Positions 52,842-59,903 of a DNA stretch of 64,000 nt are shown piece after piece (position 1 is the stretch's first letter; each line of letters opens with the position of its first letter). The DNA is from Prado023 sp963697345 (GTDB lineage: Bacteria; Actinomycetota; Actinomycetes; S36-B12; CAIYMF01). The position numbers were made by a program, and so were the translations under genes. The stretch spans positions 124,001 to 188,000 of the forward strand of contig CAVONS010000007.1 of NCBI GenBank assembly GCA_963697345.1, in the 5' to 3' direction. A model generated the notes under the pieces. That model did not search any database. It had not been told where the DNA came from and saw only the letters and a list, made by a program, of their open reading frames with translations.

Positions 52842-53174
52842 TCAGGGGCCGACGGTCCAGCCGTTGGACCGCATCTTGTGCATGCCGCCGCCGTCGAGGA
52901 CGGTCAGTCCGGCGGCCCGCATGCTGCCGGCCGCACGTGCCGACCGGCTGCCGCTCTGGCAGTACACGAGGAAGGTGTGCTTCTGGTTGAGTCGCTTCAC
53001 CTGCTGGGCGAAGTCCGGGGATCCGACGTCCAGATTGCGTGCGCCGGTGATGTGCCCGCCCTTGAACTCCCCGCGGGAGCGCACGTCGATCACCTTCACG
53101 CCCTGGGGCTTGAGGGTCGCTGCGGTCGTGTCGGCCTTCTCGCCCTTGCCGAACATGTTGGCGAAGAATCCCAC
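52842..53174 (-). CDS. Single-domain rhodanese-like sulfurtransferase
   Basis: 110 residues. Rhodanese fold with active-site loop CQSGSR (Cys near 70) and the start of fold IDVRSRGEFKGGHI. Moves sulfane sulfur between thiols. GTG at 53172-53174 with GGAG seven bases before. A CsoR/CstR-type operator lies 36-51 bases upstream; persulfide-sensing CstR proteins typically control such rhodaneses. No CsoR-family gene is in the window. Confidence 0.85.
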   Translation of the reverse strand: MGFFANMFGKGEKADTTAATLKPQGVKVIDVRSRGEFKGGHITGARNLDVGSPDFAQQVKRLNQKHTFLVYCQSGSRSARAAGSMRAAGLTVLDGGGMHKMRSNGWTVGP

Positions 53175-53209
53175 GTCGTACTCCGATCGTTGATGATGAG
53201 GCGATCAGG

Positions 53210-53225
53210 ATACCCTACGGGGTAT
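53210..53225 (-). promoter_or_regulatory. CsoR/CstR-type operator upstream of the rhodanese gene
   Basis: ATACCC-TACG-GGGTAT, a perfect 6-base-arm palindrome of the GC-centred, AT-flanked form bound by CsoR-family regulators (copper or persulfide sensors). The same pattern recurs at 56009-56024. Confidence 0.68.
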
Positions 53226-53231
53226 ACGGAC

Positions 53232-54494
53232 TCAGTCCTGCAGCGCTCGCCGCACGGCATCCAGCTTGGCCTCGGACTCGGCGATCTCGCCGTCCGCGGT
53301 GGACCCGGCCACGATGCCGCAGCCGGCGTAGAGGCGCAGGCGGGTCGCACGTCCCCGGGGACCGTCCTCCACGGCCGCGCAACGCAGAGCGATGCCGAAC
53401 TCACCGTCCCCGCGGGCATCGATCCACCCGACCGGTCCTGCGTAGCGGCCCCGGTCCATGCCCTCCAGGTCGCGGATGAGGGCCGCAGCGCGCTCGGTCG
53501 GGGTGCCGCACACCGCGGCCGTCGGGTGCAGGGAGGCCGCCAGGGCCAGGGCAGAGGCGCCGTCGGCGAGCATCCCGGTGACATCAGTGGCCAGGTGCTG
53601 CACGTTGGCCAGCGAGAGCACATGCGGGGCGCTGGGAACGTCGAGGTCGGTGCAGTGCGCGGCCAGGGCCTCGGCCACCGAGTGCACCGCGAACTCGTGC
53701 TCGTCCAGATCCTTGTCGGAGTCGAGCAGAGCCGCTGCGCGCGCGGCGTCCACGGACTCCTCGCCGCGCCGGCGCACGGTGCCGGCCAGCACCCGGGACG
53801 TCACGTGGTCCCCATCCCGGCGCACGAGCAGCTCAGGGGTCGCGCCCACGAGTCCGTCGACGCTGAACGTCCAGCACTCCGGGTAGGCCAGCGCCATCCG
53901 CCCGAGCAGTCCGGCCGTGTCCAGCGGACCGGGGAGCTCGGCGACGACGTCGCGGGCCAGGACGACCTTGTCCAGCTCGCCGGCCCTGATGCGCCCGATG
54001 GCCTCGGCCACGGCTCGCGCCCAGTGCTCCACGGGTCGGGCTCCGGGGCCCCAGGTGATGGGTGCCACGACCGTGGGTCGGGCAGGATCCGCGGGTGGGT
54101 CCAGCGACTCGTCCGGCGCCTCAACGGTGGTCAGCCAGGTGCGCCCGTCCCGCTGCCCGACCACCACTGCGGGCACGATGACCACGGAGTCCTGGGGGCC
54201 GTAGTCGAAGGTGAAGGATGCGAAGGCGACCGGGCCGGAGCCGCGGACCACGACCTGGTCGTCGACGGTGGCCTGCTCGCACCACTCGCTCCACCAGCGC
54301 TGGGCGCGGCTGAAGCGCTCCGGGCCCGTGATCGTGAATCGGGCCGCCTCTCCCCAGCCGACGAACCCGGCCCCGTCACGGACCCAGGCGTGGCCGCCGG
54401 AGGTGGGTAGGAGCTCGAGCAGGTCCTTGTCGATGCCGTCCAGGGTGACGGTGCGCACGACCCAGCCGTGGGTGGTGGTGCGCAACTCAGTCAC
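53232..54494 (-). CDS. menF: Isochorismate synthase
   Basis: 420 residues, chorismate-binding (MST) fold: GELDKVVLARD, PTAAVCGTPTERA, and the C-terminal RLYAGCGIVAGSTADGE Mg-binding strand. Converts chorismate to isochorismate, the entry to menaquinone; a siderophore role (entC) is unlikely without neighbouring siderophore genes. GTG at 54492-54494. The gene ends just beside the rhodanese operator. With menA-E, menG and menJ here, only menH and menI are not seen. Confidence 0.88.
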   Translation of the reverse strand: MTELRTTTHGWVVRTVTLDGIDKDLLELLPTSGGHAWVRDGAGFVGWGEAARFTITGPERFSRAQRWWSEWCEQATVDDQVVVRGSGPVAFASFTFDYGPQDSVVIVPAVVVGQRDGRTWLTTVEAPDESLDPPADPARPTVVAPITWGPGARPVEHWARAVAEAIGRIRAGELDKVVLARDVVAELPGPLDTAGLLGRMALAYPECWTFSVDGLVGATPELLVRRDGDHVTSRVLAGTVRRRGEESVDAARAAALLDSDKDLDEHEFAVHSVAEALAAHCTDLDVPSAPHVLSLANVQHLATDVTGMLADGASALALAASLHPTAAVCGTPTERAAALIRDLEGMDRGRYAGPVGWIDARGDGEFGIALRCAAVEDGPRGRATRLRLYAGCGIVAGSTADGEIAESEAKLDAVRRALQD

Positions 54495-54506
54495 GGGTCA
54501 ATTCTA
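54495..54506 (-). promoter_or_regulatory. Leaderless promoter of menF
   Basis: TAGAAT (54501-54506, minus strand) followed by 6 bases and the GTG. This is the standard -10 to start distance for leaderless mRNAs. No ribosome site is present, in agreement. Confidence 0.55.
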
Positions 54507-54533
54507 GCCGTGTTCGCCAAGCCTGCTGGGCGG

Positions 54534-55247
54534 TCACGACGCTGCTGGGACCACCCCGCCAGCCGTGGCCCGGTGCAGCGCGACGATGCCCCCGGAGAGG
54601 TTGCGCCAAGCAGCCCTGGTCCACCCTGCGGCCACGATCCTGGCTGCCAGCTCGGGCTGGCTCGGCCAGGCCTGGATGGACTCGGCCAGGTAGACGTAGG
54701 CCTCCGGCGCGCTGGAGACGCGGCGGGCGATGGGGGGCAGGGCCTTCATGAGGTACTCCTCGTAGACCGTGCGGAAGGGGGTCCACGTGGGATGGCTGAA
54801 CTCACAGACGACCAGACGTCCGCCAGGCTTGGTGACGCGGTGCATCTCGGCCAGCGCGCCGGGGACATCGACGACATTGCGTAGGCCGAAGGAGATGGTC
54901 ACGGCATCGAAGGAGTCGTCTGCGAACGGCAGGGTGGTGGCGTCCCCACCCACGAAGGGCAGGTCGGGGTAGCGCCGCCGACCCTCGGTCAGCATCCCCA
55001 GGGAGAAGTCGCTGGAGACCACGCTGGCCCCGGCCGCGGCGAAGGGCAGCGAGCTCGTACCGGTTCCAGCGGCGAGGTCCAGCACCGTCTGGCCGGGCCG
55101 TGCGCCGACGGCTCGCACGACCTCGCGGCGCCAGTAGCGATCCTGGCCCAGGGAGAGCACGTCGTTGGTCAGGTCGTACTTGGCCGCGACGTGGTCGAAC
55201 ATCGACTGAACGTCCTTGGGGTCCTTGTCCAGGTTGGCACGGGTCAC
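54534..55247 (-). CDS. menG: Demethylmenaquinone methyltransferase
   Basis: 237-residue UbiE/COQ5 methyltransferase. SAM motif I VLDLAAGTGTSSLPFA; family segments FDHVAAKYDLTNDVLSLGQDRYWRR and ISFGLRNVVDVPGALAEMHRVTKPGG. It makes menaquinone from the MenA product. GTG at 55245-55247. It stands separately from menF by 39 bases in the same direction, so the two may share a transcript. Confidence 0.93.
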   Translation of the reverse strand: MTRANLDKDPKDVQSMFDHVAAKYDLTNDVLSLGQDRYWRREVVRAVGARPGQTVLDLAAGTGTSSLPFAAAGASVVSSDFSLGMLTEGRRRYPDLPFVGGDATTLPFADDSFDAVTISFGLRNVVDVPGALAEMHRVTKPGGRLVVCEFSHPTWTPFRTVYEEYLMKALPPIARRVSSAPEAYVYLAESIQAWPSQPELAARIVAAGWTRAAWRNLSGGIVALHRATAGGVVPAAS

Positions 55248-55284
55248 CGGACAATCATCGCCGGTTGGCCCGGCTCAGCCCAAA

Positions 55285-55324
55285 CCCGACGCCCCCAGCC
55301 CCGACGCCCCCAGCCCCGACGCCC
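55285..55324. repeat. 15-base tandem repeat between menG and the HdeD-like gene
   Basis: About 2.7 copies of CCCGACGCCCCCAGC, identical copy to copy, in the 80-base gap upstream of menG. No function can be assigned; it may be the menG leader region or slippage product. Confidence 0.75.
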
Positions 55325-55327
55325 GGG

Positions 55328-55909
55328 TCAGGCCCCGCTCGCGACCAGCTTGCCCAGCTTCCGGAGCTGGAATGCGCGGATGACATCGCCGACCGCGTGC
55401 ATGAGGGCCCAGATCCCGGCGAACACGAGCAGGGTGATCCCCTTCTCGAGCAGGCCCTGGCTGCCGACCCAGATGCCCATGCCGAGCATGATGAGCGCCG
55501 AGACCAGGGTCAGCCACCACAACGGGTTGGCATCCTTGGTGGCGAAGGCCTCGATCACCCAGAAGACCGCGATCAGCACGAACAGGAGTCCCAGCGACGA
55601 GGCCAGGGCCGCGGCACCCCCGATGGGGTTGACCACCATCCAGACCCCGCCGATGAGGAAGAAGATCCCGAACAGGATCCAGGCCCACTTGTACCCCTCG
55701 GCAGCCGAGGCGACCATGAACTGCTCGATCCCCGTGAAGATGAGCATGAAGCCCACCCAGTAGCCGACAGTGGCTACCGACGTGAGATCCAGCTGCAGGA
55801 CGATGATGCCGATGGCAAGCCACAGCGCCGCCGAGAGCAGCAGCAGCCACCACCACTTGGCGACTCCGGCCACGGCGGCACGAGCCTGGGGGTCAACGGG
55901 GATGGACAT
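55328..55909 (-). CDS. HdeD/DUF308-family membrane protein
   Basis: 193 residues with six hydrophobic helices in three similar pairs, each with the GIWxxxxPI/GGVWMVVNP-type turn of the HdeD/DUF308 family. Role unknown; the E. coli namesake is linked to acid tolerance. ATG at 55907-55909 with a perfect AGGAGG six bases upstream, one of the strongest ribosome sites in the window. Divergent from the membrane protein at 56069. Confidence 0.8.
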   Translation of the reverse strand: MSIPVDPQARAAVAGVAKWWWLLLLSAALWLAIGIIVLQLDLTSVATVGYWVGFMLIFTGIEQFMVASAAEGYKWAWILFGIFFLIGGVWMVVNPIGGAAALASSLGLLFVLIAVFWVIEAFATKDANPLWWLTLVSALIMLGMGIWVGSQGLLEKGITLLVFAGIWALMHAVGDVIRAFQLRKLGKLVASGA

Positions 55910-56008
55910 GGGGACCTCCTCTGGTCGGCCCCTGAATACCACGGGGCGAGGGGCTGGTGGGGGAGGCGCACGGGTAGGGGTCGCGTGGCGGGCGGGCTGT
56001 GCGCGTAG

Positions 56009-56024
56009 ATACCTCGGGGGGTAT
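56009..56024 (+). promoter_or_regulatory. CsoR/CstR-type operator upstream of the CPVC membrane protein
   Basis: ATACC-TCGGGG-GGTAT, five-base perfect arms, same 16-base frame as the site at 53210. It ends 9 bases before the small upstream ORF's ATG, so it must overlap the promoter. Confidence 0.6.
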
Positions 56025-56033
56025 GCTGTGGCG

Positions 56034-56069
56034 ATGATCAGCCAGCAGCGGCACGGCCGGAGAGCCTGA
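56034..56069 (+). CDS. Possible 11-codon leader peptide (uORF)
   Basis: ATG at 56034 encodes MISQQRHGRRA and stops with TGA at 56067-56069; that stop overlaps the ATG of the next gene (TGATG). The arrangement suggests translational coupling. The tail has three Arg codons (CGG, CGG, AGA). It is too short to judge by coding statistics. Confidence 0.4.
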   Translation: MISQQRHGRRA

Positions 56070-56716
56070 TGGGGAACTCATGCTTCCTGGCGGCCTTCCT
56101 GACCTGGTCGGTGCGCCGCTGGGTCGCTGCGCTGGCCGTGGCTGGCCTGACCTACCTGTTCTTCGGCCTGTCCACCGCCGTGCTGTCGAACCCGGTGTTC
56201 GGTCGTGAGGTGCCCCCGACCCCGTGGGCGCCACAGGTGCTCATCGTCACAGCGGTCCTGTCCGGGCTGCTGGCTGCCACCTACGTGCGCAACTCCGGCC
56301 CGGCCCCGATCCGGCTCGCAGCGACCAGCGCCATCGAGGACTCAACCGCCGGTACGCGCACCGCTCGGGCAGGGGCGATGGGCTCGCTCCTGGCCTATCT
56401 GGCGATCGGGTGCCCGGTCTGCAACAAGATCGCCCTGCTCCTTCTGGGCACCACGGGGGCGCTGAACATCTACGCACCCATCCAGCCGTACATGGGCGCG
56501 ATCGGACTCGCCCTGCTGAGCGTGGCGCTGATCGTCCGGCTGCGTGGTGAGGTCAGCTGCGCGACCGTGGACCTGTGGCGTCGCGGTGGTGGCGCGAAGG
56601 AGCAGCAGGCCTCCGGTGCACTGACCACCCAGGACATCCTTGCCGGGCTGCCCGCGACCTCAGGCCAGGGCCCGCAGGCCGCGGTCGGAGAAGATCGAGA
56701 CCGCCAGGTCGATTGA
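56069..56716 (+). CDS. Membrane protein with a CPVC motif, probably metal- or sulfur-responsive
   Basis: 215 residues, five hydrophobic segments (about 15-40, 55-75, 105-125, 130-150). The notable segment is YLAIGCPVCNKIALLLLGTTGAL, with a CPVC pair in or next to a helix that could bind copper or act as a redox or persulfide site. I recognise no named family with certainty. The ATG at 56069 overlaps the uORF stop. The CsoR-type operator just upstream supports a copper or sulfur link. Its last 57 bases overlap pflA on the other strand; the hydrophilic tail (from about 170) may be dispensable. Confidence 0.7.
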   Translation: MGNSCFLAAFLTWSVRRWVAALAVAGLTYLFFGLSTAVLSNPVFGREVPPTPWAPQVLIVTAVLSGLLAATYVRNSGPAPIRLAATSAIEDSTAGTRTARAGAMGSLLAYLAIGCPVCNKIALLLLGTTGALNIYAPIQPYMGAIGLALLSVALIVRLRGEVSCATVDLWRRGGGAKEQQASGALTTQDILAGLPATSGQGPQAAVGEDRDRQVD

Positions 56717-57445
56717 CTCCGGCGTGGGCGGCGGGGTGTCCAGCAGCGGATACGCGCGGCCCAGCGCGGCGTACTTGTCGACGCCCAGCCGGTGATAGGG
56801 CAGCACCTCCACGCGATCCACGATGTCGCCGAGGTCCGCCGTCAGGTCCGCCACCTCAGCGATGCTCTCGGGCGCATCGGTCAGCCCGGGCACGAGCACG
56901 AACCTGACCCACAGGTGCACCTGGTGCTCGACCAGGCGGGCCCCGAAGTCCAGGACGTCGCTGAGCCGGCCGCCCCCGCTGACCCGCTCGTAGAGCTCAG
57001 GGTTCCCGGCCTTGATGTCCAGCAGGACGAGGTCGGTGTTGGCCAGCAGCGTGTCGCTGGCCCGGTGCCCACCGTTGGCCGAGGTGTCCAGCGCCGTGTG
57101 CAGGCCGTACTCCTGCTTGACCCCGACGAACAGGTCCTCGACGAAGGCTGCCTGCAGCAGGGGCTCCCCACCGGTGACGGTGAGGCCCCCGCCCGGGGTG
57201 ATGAACGCCCGGTACCGACCGGCCTCCTCGATCACGTGCCGTGCAGTGGTCCGCTCCCCCAGGCGCATGGTCTGGGTGTCCGGGTTGTGGCAGTACAGGC
57301 AGCGCAACGGGCAGCCGGAGAGGAACACGGTGTACCGCAGCCCGGGGCCGTTCACCCCCGAGGTGGTCTCGCTGGAGTGGACGAAGCCGATCCGGGTGCC
57401 GTCGGCCACGTCGGCCACGTGGTCCATCGCAGGGGTGTCAGACAC
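56660..57445 (-). CDS. pflA: Pyruvate formate-lyase activating enzyme
   Basis: 261-residue radical-SAM protein. The cluster cysteines are C45, C49 and C52 in GCPLRCLYC; GGEPLLQ is the SAM-contact GGE motif. It installs the glycyl radical on PflB under anaerobic conditions. The ATG at 57443-57445 overlaps the pflB stop by 8 bases. The gene's 3' end overlaps the convergent membrane-protein gene by 57 bases. Confidence 0.94.
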   Translation of the reverse strand: MSDTPAMDHVADVADGTRIGFVHSSETTSGVNGPGLRYTVFLSGCPLRCLYCHNPDTQTMRLGERTTARHVIEEAGRYRAFITPGGGLTVTGGEPLLQAAFVEDLFVGVKQEYGLHTALDTSANGGHRASDTLLANTDLVLLDIKAGNPELYERVSGGGRLSDVLDFGARLVEHQVHLWVRFVLVPGLTDAPESIAEVADLTADLGDIVDRVEVLPYHRLGVDKYAALGRAYPLLDTPPPTPESIDLAVSIFSDRGLRALA

Positions 57446-59705
57446 TCATGTGGAACGTGCGGTCGATGACGTCCTGCTGCTGCTGCCGGGTCAGCCGCAC
57501 GAAGTTCACGGCGTAGCCCGACACGCGGATGGTGAGCTGCGGGTACTTCATGGGGTTGTCCATGGCGTCGAGCAGCATCTCGCGGTTGAGCACGTTGACA
57601 TTCATGTGGAAGCCCCGGCTGGCGACGTAGCCGTCCAGGACCCCGATCAGGTTGTCGACGCGCTCCTGCTCGGTCTTGCCCAGGCCCGAGGGGATCACCG
57701 AGGCCGTCATCGAGATGCCGTCCTGGGCGTCCTCGTAGGGCAGGTGCGCCACGGACAGGGCTGCGGGGATCAGGCCCTTGCGGTCACGGCCGTGCATCGG
57801 GTTGGCGCCCGGGGCGAAGGGCTCACCGCGCTTGCGACCGTCCGGGGTCGAGCCCGTGGCTGCCCCGTAGACGACGTTCGAGGTGATCGTGAGCACCGAC
57901 TGCGTGTGGGTGGCGTCTCGGTAGGCCGGGTAGGAGCGCACCTTGTCCATGAACACGCTGACGATGCTCGCGGCGAGGTCATCGACCCGGGCGTCGTTGT
58001 TGCCGAAGGCCGGGTACTCGCCGTCGAGCTCGAAGTCCGTGATGAGCCCGGTCTCGTCGCGGACCGGGTGAACGCCGGCGTACTTGATCGCCGACAGGGA
58101 GTCGGCCACGATCGACAGCCCGGCGATGCCACATGCCAGCGTGCGCTCGGGGTTGTAGTCATGCAGGGCCATCTCGAGGCGCTCGTAGGCGTACTTGTCG
58201 TGCATGTAGTGGATGACGTTCAGCGCATTCACATAGACGTCGGCCAGCCAGGTCATGGCGGTGTCGAAGCGGGCCCAGACGTCGTCGAAGTCCAGGGTGT
58301 CACCCTCGACCGGCTCGCCGAGGTCGATGATCTTCTTGCCGCTGATCTCGTCCCGACCGCCGTTGATCGCGTAGAGCAGCGTCTTGGCCAGGTTCACGCG
58401 GGCGCCGAAGAACTGCATCCGCTTGCCCACGGGCATGCTCGACACGCAGCACGCGATAGCGCAGTCGTCGCCGCCGGAGTTGAACTCGCGCAACAGGTCG
58501 TCGGACTCGTACTGGATCGCCGAGGTGTCGATCGAGACCTTGGCGCAGAACTCCTTGAAGCCGGTCGGCAGCGCGGGCGACCACAGGACGGTCAGGTTCG
58601 GCTCCGGGGCCGGCCCCAGGTTGTAGAGCGTCTGCAGGAATCGGAACGAGGAGCGGGTGACCAGGGGGCGTCCGTCGTAGCCCATGCCGCCGATGGCCTC
58701 GGTCACCCATGTCGGGTCCCCGGAGAACAGGGCGTCGTACTCGGGCGTGCGCAGGAAGCGCACCATCCGGAGCTTGATCACGAAGTCGTCGACGAGCTCC
58801 TGTGCCGTCAGCTCGGTCAGCGTGCCGGCGTCGAGGTCGCGCTGCAGGTAGACATCGAGGAACGTCGAGACCCGGCCCAGGCTCATGGCCGCGCCGTTCT
58901 GCTCCTTGATCGCGCCCAGGTAGCCCATGTAGAGCCACTGGATCGCCTCGTGGGCGTTCGTGGCGGGCCGGCGCAGGTCCAGCCCATGCATCGTGCCCAG
59001 CTCGGCCAGCTCGTCCAGGGCGCGCAGCTGCTCGTTGAGCTCCTCACGGTCGCGGATGATCGCTTCGGTGCTGAGCCGGTCGTCCAGGGTTGCCAGCTCG
59101 GCCTCCTTCGCGGTGACCAGCCGGTCGATGCCGTAGAGGGCGACCCGGCGGTAGTCGCCGATGATCCGGCCGCGGCCGTAGGCGTCAGGCAGCCCGGTGA
59201 CGATGTGGCTCGAACGTGCGGCGCGGATGGCGGGGGTGTAGGCGTCGAAGACACCCTGGTTGTGGGTCTTGCGGTACTTGGTGAAGATCTCGCCGACCTT
59301 CGGATCGGGCTCGTAGCCGTAGGCCTTGAGCCCGTTCTCCACCATCCGGTAGCCGCCGTTGGGCATGATCGCGCGCTTGAGCGGCGCATCGGTCTGCAGG
59401 CCGACGATGAGCTCGGGGACGTCGGGCGTGATGCGGCCCGGTGCGTGCGAGGTGATGGTGCTCGGGGTGTGCTGGTCGACGTCGAGGATGCCGCGCTCGC
59501 GCTCGACGAGCATGAGGTCGGCGACGAAGCGCCAGAGATCGGCAGTGCGCTGCGTCGGGCCGACGAGGAACGAGCTGTCCCCCTCGTACGGGGAGTAGTT
59601 CGCGCGGATGAACCCCGCGACGTCGATGCTCTCGCGCCACGCTCCGTCGTCGAAGCCGTCCCACGGATCGGCGCTGGAGGTCAGGCGGTCGGCTGCGATG
59701 GTCAT
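57438..59705 (-). CDS. pflB: Formate C-acetyltransferase (pyruvate formate-lyase)
   Basis: 755 residues. Splits pyruvate with CoA into acetyl-CoA and formate, without O2. Active-site cysteines C419/C420 in IACCVSSMPVGKRMQFFGAR and radical G730 in RVSGYAVNFVRLT match E. coli C418/C419 and G734, so this is a true PFL and not a dehydratase paralogue. The ATG is at 59703-59705. Two DosR-type boxes lie 78-109 bases upstream. No focA formate channel or formate hydrogenlyase is in the window. Confidence 0.96.
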   Translation of the reverse strand: MTIAADRLTSSADPWDGFDDGAWRESIDVAGFIRANYSPYEGDSSFLVGPTQRTADLWRFVADLMLVERERGILDVDQHTPSTITSHAPGRITPDVPELIVGLQTDAPLKRAIMPNGGYRMVENGLKAYGYEPDPKVGEIFTKYRKTHNQGVFDAYTPAIRAARSSHIVTGLPDAYGRGRIIGDYRRVALYGIDRLVTAKEAELATLDDRLSTEAIIRDREELNEQLRALDELAELGTMHGLDLRRPATNAHEAIQWLYMGYLGAIKEQNGAAMSLGRVSTFLDVYLQRDLDAGTLTELTAQELVDDFVIKLRMVRFLRTPEYDALFSGDPTWVTEAIGGMGYDGRPLVTRSSFRFLQTLYNLGPAPEPNLTVLWSPALPTGFKEFCAKVSIDTSAIQYESDDLLREFNSGGDDCAIACCVSSMPVGKRMQFFGARVNLAKTLLYAINGGRDEISGKKIIDLGEPVEGDTLDFDDVWARFDTAMTWLADVYVNALNVIHYMHDKYAYERLEMALHDYNPERTLACGIAGLSIVADSLSAIKYAGVHPVRDETGLITDFELDGEYPAFGNNDARVDDLAASIVSVFMDKVRSYPAYRDATHTQSVLTITSNVVYGAATGSTPDGRKRGEPFAPGANPMHGRDRKGLIPAALSVAHLPYEDAQDGISMTASVIPSGLGKTEQERVDNLIGVLDGYVASRGFHMNVNVLNREMLLDAMDNPMKYPQLTIRVSGYAVNFVRLTRQQQQDVIDRTFHMSV

Positions 59706-59782
59706 GTCGCTCCCTGGTTCTCGGTGGCTCGGTCTGCTGCAAGGGCTCCATTGTCCCGAAGCCCGCCATGGTGTCCTGCCCT

Positions 59783-59796
59783 AGGACGTCCGGCCC
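59783..59796 (-). promoter_or_regulatory. Candidate DosR box 1 upstream of pflB
   Basis: AGGAC-GTCC-GGCCC on the plus strand, 8 of 10 to GGGAC-N4-GTCCC. 78 bases upstream of pflB; 4 bases separate it from box 2. A TAGAAT hexamer at 59866-59871, 32 bases before menJ, is a probable menJ -10 in the same divergent region. Confidence 0.5.
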
Positions 59797-59800
59797 AACC

Positions 59801-59814
59801 GGGACCTTGGTCCT
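59801..59814 (-). promoter_or_regulatory. Candidate DosR box 2 upstream of pflB
   Basis: GGGAC-CTTG-GTCCT, 9 of 10 half-site bases, the best match found in the window. 96 bases upstream of pflB, and its centre is 18 bases from that of box 1, so two DosR dimers could bind the same helix face region. Confidence 0.68.
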
Positions 59815-59903
59815 GACCTGCCCCATGGTCCGCTCCACTCGGCAGCGGCCACGAACCGACGGGGCTAGAATCTCGACATTCCCCCACGTCCCTGAGGTGT
59901 CCG

